A stretch of 56,745 nt of DNA from a virus. Within the stretch, counting starts at the first letter, position 1. Every line of letters starts with the position of its first letter. A program made the position numbers and the translations under genes. The DNA lies in IMG/VR virus record IMGVR_UViG_3300010400_000008, positions 1-56,745 of that record; one strand, 5' to 3'. The notes beneath the pieces are model-generated. The model searched no databases. It worked only from the letters and a program-made list of their open reading frames with translations, and was not told the origin of the DNA. Positions 23,570 through 31,624 of this stretch are shown here, piece after piece.

Positions 23570-24385
23570 CTACAGTGCGTTACCTGGCCCGTCGTCCATC
23601 GCCCGCAGCTCCGCCTCTTCCCGCTCCTGCTCGATCGCGTCCATCGCCGCATCGGCCTGCTGCTCGATCGTCGGCGTGGGGAGCGCGGCCTCCAGCCGGC
23701 CGAGATCGCCATCCGAACAGTCGAGCAGGGTGGCCTCGTGTTCCGCCGCCGCCTGCTGGGCGACTTTCATTGCGTGGGCATAGCGCAGCTTGCGGCTATC
23801 GCTGACATTGCCGCAGTTGATCAGCCGCTGGCCACCGACTTCCTTCAGGTCGATTGCGGTGGGCAGGATGACGACCAGCTTGGGCGGCTCGGGTGTGCCC
23901 TTCGGATGGCCCCAGCGATCCCAGTAGGTCATCAGCACCTGGTAGCGCGGTGCCGGGTCATACTTCGCCGGGCGATCGTTCTGCTCCAAGGTCGCATCGG
24001 CCTGCGCCTGGACGGCGGCGCGGCACTGCTGCCAAAGATCGGCCTCGATCGCGGCGGGGTCGTCGCCATCGTTGACGGTGGCGGTCAGCGTGAGCAGCGG
24101 CTTCACGTTGCTGTATTCGGGCAATCCGACGGTCTCACCATACGAGACGGTGACTTGGGTAATGCGCATGTGTATGCTCCTTCTCGGTCGATAGTGCCAA
24201 TAGCGCCCATCGATCTTCTCGCGGTCGATCCGCCCTTCTCGGGAGAGGTGCGTCAGCGCCATGCCGATCTGGCTCCACGCCGCCATGTCGCCAGGCGCGA
24301 GGAGTGCCGCCAGATCGCGGTGGCGGAGCGGGCGATCGGACTGCGCGATCGCCCGGATGAGTGCCGCGTCATAGTATCCCGCCAT
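23570..24385 (-). CDS. Winged-helix domain fused in frame to a conserved phage protein; internal start
   Basis: A 271-residue frame. Residues 1-72 look like a winged helix (DAALIRAIAQSDRPLRHRDL ... ALTHLSREGRIDREKIDGRY). Residue 73 is Met and begins MRITQVTVSYGETVGLPEYS, the usual N-terminus of a conserved phage/plasmid protein of unknown function. Just before it lies AAGGAG at 7 bases, so a 199-residue protein (23570-24169) is probably also made. Either two in-phase products are made or two genes fused recently. The acidic C-terminus is helical. Confidence 0.6.
   Translation of the reverse strand: MAGYYDAALIRAIAQSDRPLRHRDLAALLAPGDMAAWSQIGMALTHLSREGRIDREKIDGRYWHYRPRRSIHMRITQVTVSYGETVGLPEYSNVKPLLTLTATVNDGDDPAAIEADLWQQCRAAVQAQADATLEQNDRPAKYDPAPRYQVLMTYWDRWGHPKGTPEPPKLVVILPTAIDLKEVGGQRLINCGNVSDSRKLRYAHAMKVAQQAAAEHEATLLDCSDGDLGRLEAALPTPTIEQQADAAMDAIEQEREEAELRAMDDGPGNAL
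24169..24184 (-). promoter_or_regulatory. Strong internal ribosome binding site
   Basis: On the minus strand AAGGAG is placed 7 bases before an in-frame ATG (24169) inside the 23570-24385 frame. Its quality matches that of true gene starts in this operon, so it decides that a shorter product starting MRITQVTV is likely. Confidence 0.6.
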
Positions 24386-24638
24386 CCGCCCCTCGCTCGC
24401 GCGCCGCCGCCAGCTCGGCTATGATCCCGGCTACATCGGCGGCGATCGTCGCCCAGCGGGCGGCTGGAATGAGCAGCCAGGTCGACTCGGGCGCGCCGCT
24501 CTTGCGCAGCGGCTGCACGACGATGAGGCCGCCGCGACTGTGGCGTTCAACGAACGCGGCGAAGTCCAGGTCCAGGCAGCGCACGTAGTCGTCGCGCAGC
24601 AGCTGCATGGCCTGCGCGGGGATGGTCAGCTCAGGCAT
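24369..24638 (-). CDS. Small hypothetical protein
   Basis: Encodes 89 residues from the ATG at 24638, with AGGAGG 6 bases upstream. It reads ELTIPAQAMQLLRDDYVRCLDLDFAAFVER, then a strand pair GGLIVVQPLRKSG and WLLIPAARW. It overlaps its upstream neighbour by 8 bases and its downstream neighbour by 17. No family recognised; the small alpha/beta pattern fits an accessory protein. Confidence 0.5.
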   Translation of the reverse strand: MPELTIPAQAMQLLRDDYVRCLDLDFAAFVERHSRGGLIVVQPLRKSGAPESTWLLIPAARWATIAADVAGIIAELAAARERGADGGIL

Positions 24639-25230
24639 GTGGTTCCTCCTCACCTGGTCGCCAGTTCTGGACGCGCCTCACGATCGCCATGGCCCGCTGC
24701 ATCTGTTCGCCGGCCTGCTCCGGTGTCGTCGAGGGCTGTGCTTCCTTCCCAAACCGTTCCCACTGCTCCAGCGCCGCATCGACCGCCTTCCAGGCGCGCA
24801 CCTCCCCAACGGCAAGCTGCGGCATCGACTCCCGCACCAGCGTCGCCAGTGCCCGCCCCGCCGCCAGCTCAGCCTGCACGGCCGCCTGCTGGCGCTGCGC
24901 GTCTCGGATCATGGTCCGCAGCTGCGCGATCCCGTCGCGCAGCGGGATGTCGCCCTGGCCCAGCTGCTCACCCGCCCCGCGAATGATCGCCTCCAGCGTG
25001 TCGATGCGGATGTGCCCGGCGGTCAGCTCGGCCCGCGCGTCGTCGTACTTCGCCTGAAAGAGCACCGCCATATCGTGCTCCAGCGCCCGCTCAGTCTCGG
25101 CCTGCTCCGTCGTCGCGATCTGGGCGGTCAGCCGCCGCGCCAGCTCGGCGCACGCGGCCTCGGCCTGCTCCGCCCGCTCGCGCCAGTAGGTCGGGTCGCG
25201 CGGGTCGGGTTCGATTCCTTCGTTGCTCAT
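24631..25230 (-). CDS. Coiled-coil protein, unknown function
   Basis: Encodes 199 residues from the second ATG (25230), which is at better distance from AAGGAGG than the first (25236). The protein is almost entirely helical with heptad-like Ala/Glu/Gln repeats (YWRERAEQAEAACAELARRL; DAQRQQAAVQAELAAGRAL), as in siphovirus accessory proteins of early operons. No domain recognised. Confidence 0.55.
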   Translation of the reverse strand: MSNEGIEPDPRDPTYWRERAEQAEAACAELARRLTAQIATTEQAETERALEHDMAVLFQAKYDDARAELTAGHIRIDTLEAIIRGAGEQLGQGDIPLRDGIAQLRTMIRDAQRQQAAVQAELAAGRALATLVRESMPQLAVGEVRAWKAVDAALEQWERFGKEAQPSTTPEQAGEQMQRAMAIVRRVQNWRPGEEEPHA

Positions 25231-25528
25231 GTTCATTCTCCTCCTTCAGCCACGGGTGATCTGGATTGATCTCCCGTAGTCGCTCGATCGCCGCCGCCTG
25301 AATCGCCTGCGCGCTGGTGCGGCCGGGCGTGCCCGCCTGCCCCGTCCCGCCGCAGTCTGGGCAGAGCAGCGGGACAACCACGCCCAGCTGCACCGCGAGA
25401 TTCGCCGGCGGGGGCAGCTCGGCCCAATACTTCCAGGACTCGCCGTCCTCCGATGAGGCGATGCGCTTCCAGCCCAGGCAGCGGGTGCATGTATCCGGGC
25501 CATCGTAGATGATGACAGGTGCGCTCAT
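25091..25528 (-). CDS. Zinc-ribbon protein with long out-of-frame overlap
   Basis: A 145-residue protein. CTRCLGWKRI and, 40 residues later, CPDCGGTG make a C4 zinc ribbon. The last 45 or so residues (25091-25230) are read out of frame over the start of the next gene and are Arg/Ala/Gly-rich without structure, so the original stop was probably lost. Its start overlaps 25525-25740 by ATGA. Confidence 0.5.
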   Translation of the reverse strand: MSAPVIIYDGPDTCTRCLGWKRIASSEDGESWKYWAELPPPANLAVQLGVVVPLLCPDCGGTGQAGTPGRTSAQAIQAAAIERLREINPDHPWLKEENEHEQRRNRTRPARPDLLARAGGAGRGRVRRAGAAADRPDRDDGAGRD

Positions 25529-25740
25529 GGTCTTTCCTCACTCTGTTTCAGCGCCGCCGCGATCTTGGGGTCGCCTTCCAGGTTTGGGCAGCAGCCTGCA
25601 TGGAGACGCATCGCAGACGGGCGATCGGTGGAGTCGGCCGCGCCATACAGATAGATATGCGCGCCAGTGATCGGGCGGCTGCACCAGTCGCACTGCCAGC
25701 GCTTGCGCGGTCGTCGCACACAACGGGCGGTGAGCGTCAC
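25525..25740 (-). CDS. Small zinc-finger protein
   Basis: A 71-residue protein. WQCDWCSRPITGAHIYLYG and HAGCCPNLEG supply Cys and His for one zinc site, with a basic N-terminus (RRPRKRW). Linked by ATGA overlaps on both sides to the zinc-ribbon protein and the large ParB-like gene. Probably nucleic acid or protein binding; no closer family. Confidence 0.55.
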   Translation of the reverse strand: MTLTARCVRRPRKRWQCDWCSRPITGAHIYLYGAADSTDRPSAMRLHAGCCPNLEGDPKIAAALKQSEERP

Positions 25741-28721
25741 CCCGCCACCTCCATCGCTTCCGCCAGCCGCGCCTGCGCGTCGCCGATCCGCCGCGCCAGA
25801 TCCTCGTAGGCGTCGGTCGGGATCGTCGTGTCGTCGGCGAGAAGGTCGAGCCGGCGCCGGCAGTCGGCCAGCAGGCTGCGCGGGGTTATGCCAGTGTGGC
25901 CCCGCGCGACCTGGCCCTCGGCGGTGTCCAGCATCGAGGCGATCGCCGCCAGCGGGTCGGCCTCCAGCTCCGCCAGCGTCGGCGGTAGGCCGTGCTCGCT
26001 CAGCTCGGCCGGCATGGGCGCGTAGGGGGCTGGCGTCGCCGCCAGGAGCACGGCCACATGCTGCGCCGCCTGCTGCATCTCGTCATAGCGAAACATCGTG
26101 CTGGCCGGCGCCCGCTGAAGCGTGGCCGACATCTGGCCCAGCCAGGCCGCCGCCGCCTCGCGCGGCGTGGGCGTGCCGCTCGCGAAGCGCCGCAAGGTCA
26201 TCGCCAACGAGTGGTACATGGCGAGCGCCTCGTCGTAGGTGTAGTTGCCCGTTGTGCCGTCCGCCCAGACGATGTAGTGCCATACCCCGTCATCGTTGAC
26301 GATCGGCGTGTGGTACTGCGCGCCCAGCTGCTCGCGCAGGTCGTGCTCCTCTTCTCGCGCCGCGCAGGCCCGACAGCGATCGGCTAATGTCCCGCCGATG
26401 TTGTGGCGACCCACGCTCAGGTTGCCGCACGCGCACACCGGCGCCGCGCGCGCCGCATCCAGCCCGGCGAGATAGCCCAGCTCGTTCAGTGACATGTCGC
26501 CCGGCAGGATCTCTCCATCGCGCAGCCAGTTCGCGCCGCTCCAGTCGTAGCCCGCCAGCCACAGCGCGTCGATCAGGTCGTCGGGCGCATCGGGTAGGTC
26601 ATCTTCGTAGAGCCGCGCGCGCCAGGCGAGCAGCGCCAGGTGGGCGAGGTCAGACGCCGCGATCGCCTCGAACTCGTCATGGATCGCCGTGTAGGCGTGG
26701 AGGCCCGCCGGGCAGTCCGGGACGTAGATCACGCGCCAGGCGTGGTCAGTCAGCTCAGCCAGCGGGCGCGCCAGCTGTGTGGCCTCTGCAATCAGCGCGG
26801 CCGGGTCGTCGCCGCTGAGGGCCAGGCCGCAGGCGTGGCGCATGCCGATCGTGGTGTCGCCGTCGTTCCGCCAGATGGTCCAGCCGGCGGGGGCCGTGGG
26901 CAGGGCGGGCGCAATCGGGGCGGCCGGCTGCTCGATCGCCTCCAGCCGGCTCAGCACACCGTGCCAGGTGGCATTGCCGATACCGGGATGCGGCGCGGGC
27001 GGGTACATGGCGTAGCGATCGTCGGGATAGAAGCCGGGCTTGGTTACGCGCCAGCCGAGTGCTTGGAAGCGCGCCAGCACGGCATCAAAATCGGGCGGGA
27101 TGTCGCACGGCCAATCCCCGACCCCGGCGCGTGGTTGAGTCGTTGCCGCCGGCGGTCCATCCTCGCTCGCGCTGACCGCCGCTGCCAGCTCGTCGGGTGT
27201 GGCATCGGGCCGCTCGACGGCGAGTGCCGCCAGCGCGATCACGCCGGCGGCATCGGTGGCGTAGGCGTCGGCGCCCTTGGCCAGCCGGTACTCGGCGCCG
27301 GCGCGGCGTATCGTCCAGCCGCATGCCTCCAGTTGCCGCTCGGCTGCGACGGTGAGCCGGTGGGCAGCGGCGGCCGGCGCCCGCTGCTGTAGCTCCGCAT
27401 GGGTCTGCTCCTGCTTGTGCAACTCGATGCACAGCGACATCCAGCTGGCGACGTTTGCGACGCCGTTCAGGCCAGCATCGAGCAGGCTGTAGCCCTTCTC
27501 ATCCCGGCTGAGTGTCAGCCCGATCGCCTGCGCCCGTGCCTGCGCAGCGGCGTACTCGGCCGGCGTCGGCGCGTTTTTCGCGTTGCTTCGATCGCGGGCC
27601 TGCGCCTCGCTCTGCGCCGTCATCGTGGCGCTGGCGCAACGCGGGCAGAGCAGCTTGCCATCGATCTGCATCGAGCCTGGGGCGCCGTAGGGAGCGCCGC
27701 AGCCGCCTTCGCAGGAACGCGCCGGCGGCTCTATCGGCGGCACGCCGGGCAGGATTTTAATCCGCTGGTCGGTGATGACCAGTTCCTCGTTGCGATACCG
27801 CGCGAGGGTGCCAGGGCCGTTGCGCCCGTGCTTGGTCCAGGCCGCCACCTGACCAGGGTAGGCCGCACGCGACACCACCGCGCAGCCCTCAGCCGAGAGA
27901 AATGCCCCCGCCTTCGATAGCGAGGCGATACAGGCCCAGCGGCGGCCCGCGTAGTCGAACATGATAATCTTGCCCGTCTCGCTGTAGCTCATGGCCACAT
28001 TCTGCGCCGCAGCCCGATTGAGCAGGGAGGTGTCATGCACGATCAGCGGGTTCGGGATGGCAGTAGGGGCGGGGAATCCATCGGCGTGATTGACTGCGCC
28101 ACGCGCCTGATTCGCCGCCGCAATGCCGCTGGTGTCCATCGTGCGCCCATCGGCGGTCTTGCGCGCACTGGACGCGCGTCCAGTGCTCAGCCCGTGGCGC
28201 TCGGCGATCAACGCCACAAACACGTGGCTGACCTTGCAGCGCCGCGCGATCTCGCGGTCACTCCACTGCCCCCACTCCTCGTCTTGTAGTAGCACCAGCA
28301 CCGCGCGCTCCTTGTCGGCCCTGGTGCGCCTCAGGCCGTGATCGGCATTGGCGCCGGCGGCGTAGAGTACCGCGTCGCGCCGCGTGCCCTGGCGCACCTC
28401 GGCCCGGATCGCCGTTGGCGGCGCGGGGCGCTCCAGGGCTTGGAGCTGCGTGTAGGCCTCGAGACGGTGGAAGCCATCGGCCAGCCAGTAGGCCGATCCA
28501 TCGTGAAAGACCACGATCGGCGGGATGCGCTCCAGGCCGTTCTGGACGGAACACAGCTCGCGCATCGCCTCGACATACTCCGCAACGGCCGCCGGGTCGA
28601 GCCCGGCGCGGGCCTGCGTGCCGCCATCGATGCGGATGTGCTCCGGGCGGATAGCGGTGATCAGGGTGGCGGCCGGCGGGTCGGTGGTGGCAACGGCAGG
28701 TTCGATTAAGTCAGTGGTCAT
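25737..28721 (-). CDS. Large multidomain ParB/Srx-like protein
   Basis: Encodes 994 residues from the ATG at 28721 (GAGG 5 bases upstream). Residues about 25-115 resemble the ParB N-terminal domain (IRIDGGTQARAGLDPAAVAEYV; WLADGFHRLEAY). A helix-turn-helix follows near 155-180 (SDREIARRCKVSHVFVALIAE). Near residue 330 there is a C4 zinc site (CEGGCGAPYG ... CPRC). The remaining 650 residues show repeated small alpha/beta units (WTIRRAGAEYRLAKG; WTIWRNDGDTTIGMR). This is far longer than usual phage ParB-like proteins. It may act as a CTP/ATP-dependent DNA-binding protein or nuclease. Confidence 0.65.
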   Translation of the reverse strand: MTTDLIEPAVATTDPPAATLITAIRPEHIRIDGGTQARAGLDPAAVAEYVEAMRELCSVQNGLERIPPIVVFHDGSAYWLADGFHRLEAYTQLQALERPAPPTAIRAEVRQGTRRDAVLYAAGANADHGLRRTRADKERAVLVLLQDEEWGQWSDREIARRCKVSHVFVALIAERHGLSTGRASSARKTADGRTMDTSGIAAANQARGAVNHADGFPAPTAIPNPLIVHDTSLLNRAAAQNVAMSYSETGKIIMFDYAGRRWACIASLSKAGAFLSAEGCAVVSRAAYPGQVAAWTKHGRNGPGTLARYRNEELVITDQRIKILPGVPPIEPPARSCEGGCGAPYGAPGSMQIDGKLLCPRCASATMTAQSEAQARDRSNAKNAPTPAEYAAAQARAQAIGLTLSRDEKGYSLLDAGLNGVANVASWMSLCIELHKQEQTHAELQQRAPAAAAHRLTVAAERQLEACGWTIRRAGAEYRLAKGADAYATDAAGVIALAALAVERPDATPDELAAAVSASEDGPPAATTQPRAGVGDWPCDIPPDFDAVLARFQALGWRVTKPGFYPDDRYAMYPPAPHPGIGNATWHGVLSRLEAIEQPAAPIAPALPTAPAGWTIWRNDGDTTIGMRHACGLALSGDDPAALIAEATQLARPLAELTDHAWRVIYVPDCPAGLHAYTAIHDEFEAIAASDLAHLALLAWRARLYEDDLPDAPDDLIDALWLAGYDWSGANWLRDGEILPGDMSLNELGYLAGLDAARAAPVCACGNLSVGRHNIGGTLADRCRACAAREEEHDLREQLGAQYHTPIVNDDGVWHYIVWADGTTGNYTYDEALAMYHSLAMTLRRFASGTPTPREAAAAWLGQMSATLQRAPASTMFRYDEMQQAAQHVAVLLAATPAPYAPMPAELSEHGLPPTLAELEADPLAAIASMLDTAEGQVARGHTGITPRSLLADCRRRLDLLADDTTIPTDAYEDLARRIGDAQARLAEAMEVAG
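28165..28188. repeat. Palindrome copy inside the ParB-like gene
   Basis: Contains CACTGGACGCGCGTCCAGTG (28166-28185, perfect 20-bp palindrome). Twenty-four bases here are identical to 41806-41829 in the early-gene region, where the palindrome extends to 28 bp. Within the gene it codes for the segment just after the HTH. A candidate binding site for the protein encoded here. Confidence 0.7.
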
Positions 28722-29560
28722 ACAAACCTCGTCTGGTGCTGGCCGGCTGCTGCGGCGTTCAGCCACAGCACCTCGGTGCGCGTATTGCCTTTCTCCGCTT
28801 GCGTTTCGATTTCGCGCGTCTGCCAGTGGCTGAGCCGCGCGGCGTACAGGTCATTGTGGTAGCCCGAGAGCAGCACCGGGCCGGGATGGGCATCCAGTGC
28901 GTCGCATAGGGCCAGGTGATCGGCGTCGGTCATCTCGTGGCGATAGAGCTTCTTCCGGTGGCCGTGGTCGGTGTGGCGCACGTAGGGCGGGTCGGCGTAG
29001 ATCAGCGTCTCTTTGGTTGCGTACCGACCGATCACGGTGAGCGCGGGCAGACACTCGATCTCGGCGTCTTTGAGGAGCGCTGCGGCAATGGCCAGGCGTT
29101 CGGGAAGATCTGCCCAGGTCTCGTAGGTGTCGGCCAGCTGGCGCGCCGTCGCTTTATGGCTTTTGTGGCGCCAGCCATTGCGCGTGCAGATCGTCGTCCC
29201 GTGCGCCTGCCAGGTGGCGACCAGGAAGCGGCGCGCGTCTTCAACGAGGTCGCCACTCTCGACGATCGCGCCCGCCGGGCCGCTCACCGCCAGGTACTCG
29301 GCACGTGACCAGGGCGTGAACGCAACGGCGCGAATGAGATCTGTCTGGCGCTCCCGCAGCGCGCGAAAAAACAAATTGATATAGCAGTCGCGATCGTTCA
29401 GCACCAGGTGGCGCGGCCGATACCACAGATTAAGCGCGAACGCGCCCGAGCCGCAGTACGCATCGACGACCCGCATGCACTGTGGCACGTGGGATTGCAG
29501 CCAGTCGGCCAGGCGCCACTTCGCACCGGGATACTTCAGGATGGCGTCAACAGTGCTCAT
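28718..29560 (-). CDS. dam: DNA adenine methylase (Dam/D12 class)
   Basis: Encodes 280 residues from the ATG at 29560, coupled by ATGA at both ends. Motif X-like KYPGAKW is at residues 9-15, the SAM-binding DAYCGSGAFALN at about 33-44, and catalytic DPPY at 190-193. These define the alpha-class N6-adenine methylases, many of which methylate GATC. Specificity is not proven. Its operon includes the replication genes and the origin there is packed with GATC, so methylation control or protection of the origin is plausible. Confidence 0.88.
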   Translation of the reverse strand: MSTVDAILKYPGAKWRLADWLQSHVPQCMRVVDAYCGSGAFALNLWYRPRHLVLNDRDCYINLFFRALRERQTDLIRAVAFTPWSRAEYLAVSGPAGAIVESGDLVEDARRFLVATWQAHGTTICTRNGWRHKSHKATARQLADTYETWADLPERLAIAAALLKDAEIECLPALTVIGRYATKETLIYADPPYVRHTDHGHRKKLYRHEMTDADHLALCDALDAHPGPVLLSGYHNDLYAARLSHWQTREIETQAEKGNTRTEVLWLNAAAAGQHQTRFV

Positions 29561-29871
29561 AGCTCCAGCTCCAGTTGCCCGCTGTCGACGCGCTTCCGCC
29601 GGCGGGTCGCGGCGGCGTGCGTGGCATGCATTGCGGCGTCGTAGCGCAGGTGGCAAGCGCTGCACCAGCCGCGCAGGTTCTCCCGCCGGCAGTCGGCCGG
29701 GTCGTGATTGAGGTGGGCCACGCTCATCGTGCGCTTGTGTGTGTCGAAGGGCTCGTCGGGCGCGCGGCACTGCATGCCGCAGCTCTGGCAGATCCAGTTG
29801 GCCGCGACCTTGACCGCCAGCGCGATGGCGTCCCAGTCGGGCGGGTAGGCGGCTTTATCCTTGACCGGCAT
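29557..29871 (-). CDS. HNH-type endonuclease-like protein
   Basis: Encodes 104 residues from the ATG at 29871 (GGAGGG 8 bases upstream). CQSCGMQC then SVAHLNHDPADCRRENLRGW and CSACHLRYD give the HNH signature with zinc cysteines. It starts a 4-base overlap with the Dam gene, a pairing reminiscent of modification plus cleavage, but small HNH proteins next to methylases in phages can also be involved in packaging or recombination. Confidence 0.7.
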   Translation of the reverse strand: MPVKDKAAYPPDWDAIALAVKVAANWICQSCGMQCRAPDEPFDTHKRTMSVAHLNHDPADCRRENLRGWCSACHLRYDAAMHATHAAATRRRKRVDSGQLELEL

Positions 29872-30103
29872 CGGTCGATCCCTCCTCAAACAGGGGCAGT
29901 TCGGCCGCGCCCGCCAAGCGCGCCTTGGTCGCCTCTGAGATAGCCTCGCTGTACCCACAGTCGCCACAGACGAAGCGCCGCCGGCGCACGGTCAGCACCC
30001 CACAACACCGCCCACACGGCCAGGCCGCGCGGAGCAGCGGACTGATCGCGAGCGGCAGCTGCGCCTGGATGTAGCGGCGCGCACGATCGTCAGCGTCGGG
30101 CAT
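29855..30103 (-). CDS. Small zinc-ribbon protein
   Basis: Encodes 82 residues from the ATG at 30103, with AGGAGG 6 bases upstream. CGRCCGVLTVRRRRFVCGDCG is a compact CxxC...CxxC ribbon between helices. It ends 17 bases inside the HNH gene. Possibly nucleic acid binding. Confidence 0.6.
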   Translation of the reverse strand: MPDADDRARRYIQAQLPLAISPLLRAAWPCGRCCGVLTVRRRRFVCGDCGYSEAISEATKARLAGAAELPLFEEGSTDAGQG

Positions 30104-30311
30104 CCCAATCCTCCTGCTGCCGCTTGAGCCAGTCCGGCGCGGCCTGATCGTCGTTCCGTGGCGCGTTGCGGATGGCTGCGTGGCGCTCCCGGCACACATC
30201 CAGGAAGCCCGCGTGGAGGTCGGCGGCGGCGGCAGCGCCGTAGCGCCGCGCGATCTCGTCCCACAGCCACGCGAACGGATTCGGGCGGCCGGGTGGTGCG
30301 GTGTCAGGCAT
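30090..30311 (-). CDS. Small hypothetical protein of the replication operon
   Basis: A 73-residue protein with Trp-rich helices (NPFAWLWDEIARRYGAAAA; DWLKRQQEDWDARR). It overlaps the next gene by 14 bases; the ribosome site GGGGG is weak. No family recognised. Confidence 0.5.
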   Translation of the reverse strand: MPDTAPPGRPNPFAWLWDEIARRYGAAAAADLHAGFLDVCRERHAAIRNAPRNDDQAAPDWLKRQQEDWDARR

Positions 30312-30320
30312 GGCATCCCC

Positions 30321-30707
30321 CTACGCCGCCTGGGGCGTGGCCACGCCCCACAGCGAGAGCGAGAGCCGCAGCTGCGGCGTGATGGCCAGCGGCTGCCGCG
30401 TGGGCGCGGCCGGCGGGGCGGGCGTGTGGCCGACCGCCGCCTGAAGCGCCCGGAGGCGAGCGGCAAAGGCCGGATCGTCTCTGGCCAGGCGCCCACAGCG
30501 CTCGGTGTAATAACACACCGTCGTGTGGTCGCGTCCTAAGAGCAGGCCGATCTCGACCACGGTGTAGCCGTGGTCGCGCAAGATCGCCGTGATGGCGATG
30601 CGCGCCTGGGTGATACGGGCCCGGCGCCCGCGCCCGCTGCGCAGGTCGGCGACGGGCACGGCGAACAGCGCTGCGGCGGCGGTGATGACGGTGGCGGGGT
30701 CGATCAT
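30321..30707 (-). CDS. Stand-alone DnaA domain IV-like DNA-binding protein
   Basis: A 128-residue protein. Residues about 8-78 match the C-terminal DNA-binding domain of DnaA: ARITQARIAITAILRDHGYT, VVEIGLLLGRDHTTVCYYTE; RDHTTV is the DnaA signature contacting the DnaA box. Domains I-III (oligomerisation, ATPase) are absent. The tail is Pro/Ala-rich. It is coupled by ATGA to the helicase-loader gene. It might bind DnaA boxes in the phage or host origin, either recruiting or blocking initiation. Confidence 0.82.
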   Translation of the reverse strand: MIDPATVITAAAALFAVPVADLRSGRGRRARITQARIAITAILRDHGYTVVEIGLLLGRDHTTVCYYTERCGRLARDDPAFAARLRALQAAVGHTPAPPAAPTRQPLAITPQLRLSLSLWGVATPQAA

Positions 30708-31624
30708 GTCACCACCTCGTCGCGGTCCCAGGGGTCGAGCTCGTGGGCGATCGGCCGCACATCGGCGCCGCCCATCTCGACCAGGTGAAAGCGCCCATCG
30801 CGGATGCGGCTGGCCAGGAAGCTGGGGATGCGCGCCGCGCCATCCAGGTTGTAGCCGATGATCGTGCCGTACTGCGCCCGGCCCTGGTAGCGCGCCAGGA
30901 AGATGGCGTTCAGCACATCATCGACGAACGGGCTATCGCGGATCTTGTCCAGCTCATCGACCGCCAGGATCGGCGCTGCAATCAGGCGCCGCAGCCGCTC
31001 GCCATATAGCTCGGTGCCGATCGCGTCCCTGAGTTCGTTGAGCAGCTCGGGCATCATCACGTAGCGGCCGTAGATGCCCCGATCGGCCAGGTGGTTGAGC
31101 GCGGCGTAGATCAGCATCGTTTTGCCCACGCCATAGCCGCCGGCCAGGGTCAGCCAGCCGCGCGGCTGCACGATAAAGGCCCGAATCTTGGTACGGGCGG
31201 CGTCCTGCTCCGGCACGCGGCGGATGCGGCCGTTGGTCAAGCGCACGTCGTCGGCCTCCTCGGGCAGATTGCGCCATTTCTTCGCGCGCGCCTGGCCCGC
31301 CGCACAGGCGCAGGGGATGAGCGCCGGCGCATCGTCGCCATCGCCAAAGGTGTCCAGGATGACTAACCTATCGGCGCGCGCGGTGGCCTGCCGCTCCAGC
31401 AGGGTGCCGTGGCCGCTACACCGGCAGGTCGTCGTCGTCAAGCGGGCCGGCGGCTTCGATCTGGGCGAGCAGGGCGTCGTAGTCGACCGGGGCGGCGCTG
31501 CTGGCAGCTCGCGGCGGCCGATCATATCCACGACCACGTCGCCCATCGCCACCATGGGGGCGCTTGGGGGGTCGCTGATCATCAGCAGGTCGCTCGGGGC
31601 GATCCGCAGTATCTTGTTGTTCAT
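30704..31624 (-). CDS. DnaC/IstB-like AAA+ helicase loader
   Basis: Encodes 306 residues if started at the ATG at 31624. Cys pairs CRC and PCAC (about residues 67-106) form the zinc-type N-terminus common in phage DnaC proteins. Walker A GGYGVGKT is at 162-169, Walker B ILAVDELDK near 219-227. It should load the host DnaB helicase at the phage origin (lambda P role). The true start is uncertain: 31416-31624 is overlapped in another frame by the initiator C-terminus. The open frame extends further up to 32038 without a stop. Confidence 0.78.
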   Translation of the reverse strand: MNNKILRIAPSDLLMISDPPSAPMVAMGDVVVDMIGRRELPAAPPRSTTTPCSPRSKPPARLTTTTCRCSGHGTLLERQATARADRLVILDTFGDGDDAPALIPCACAAGQARAKKWRNLPEEADDVRLTNGRIRRVPEQDAARTKIRAFIVQPRGWLTLAGGYGVGKTMLIYAALNHLADRGIYGRYVMMPELLNELRDAIGTELYGERLRRLIAAPILAVDELDKIRDSPFVDDVLNAIFLARYQGRAQYGTIIGYNLDGAARIPSFLASRIRDGRFHLVEMGGADVRPIAHELDPWDRDEVVT

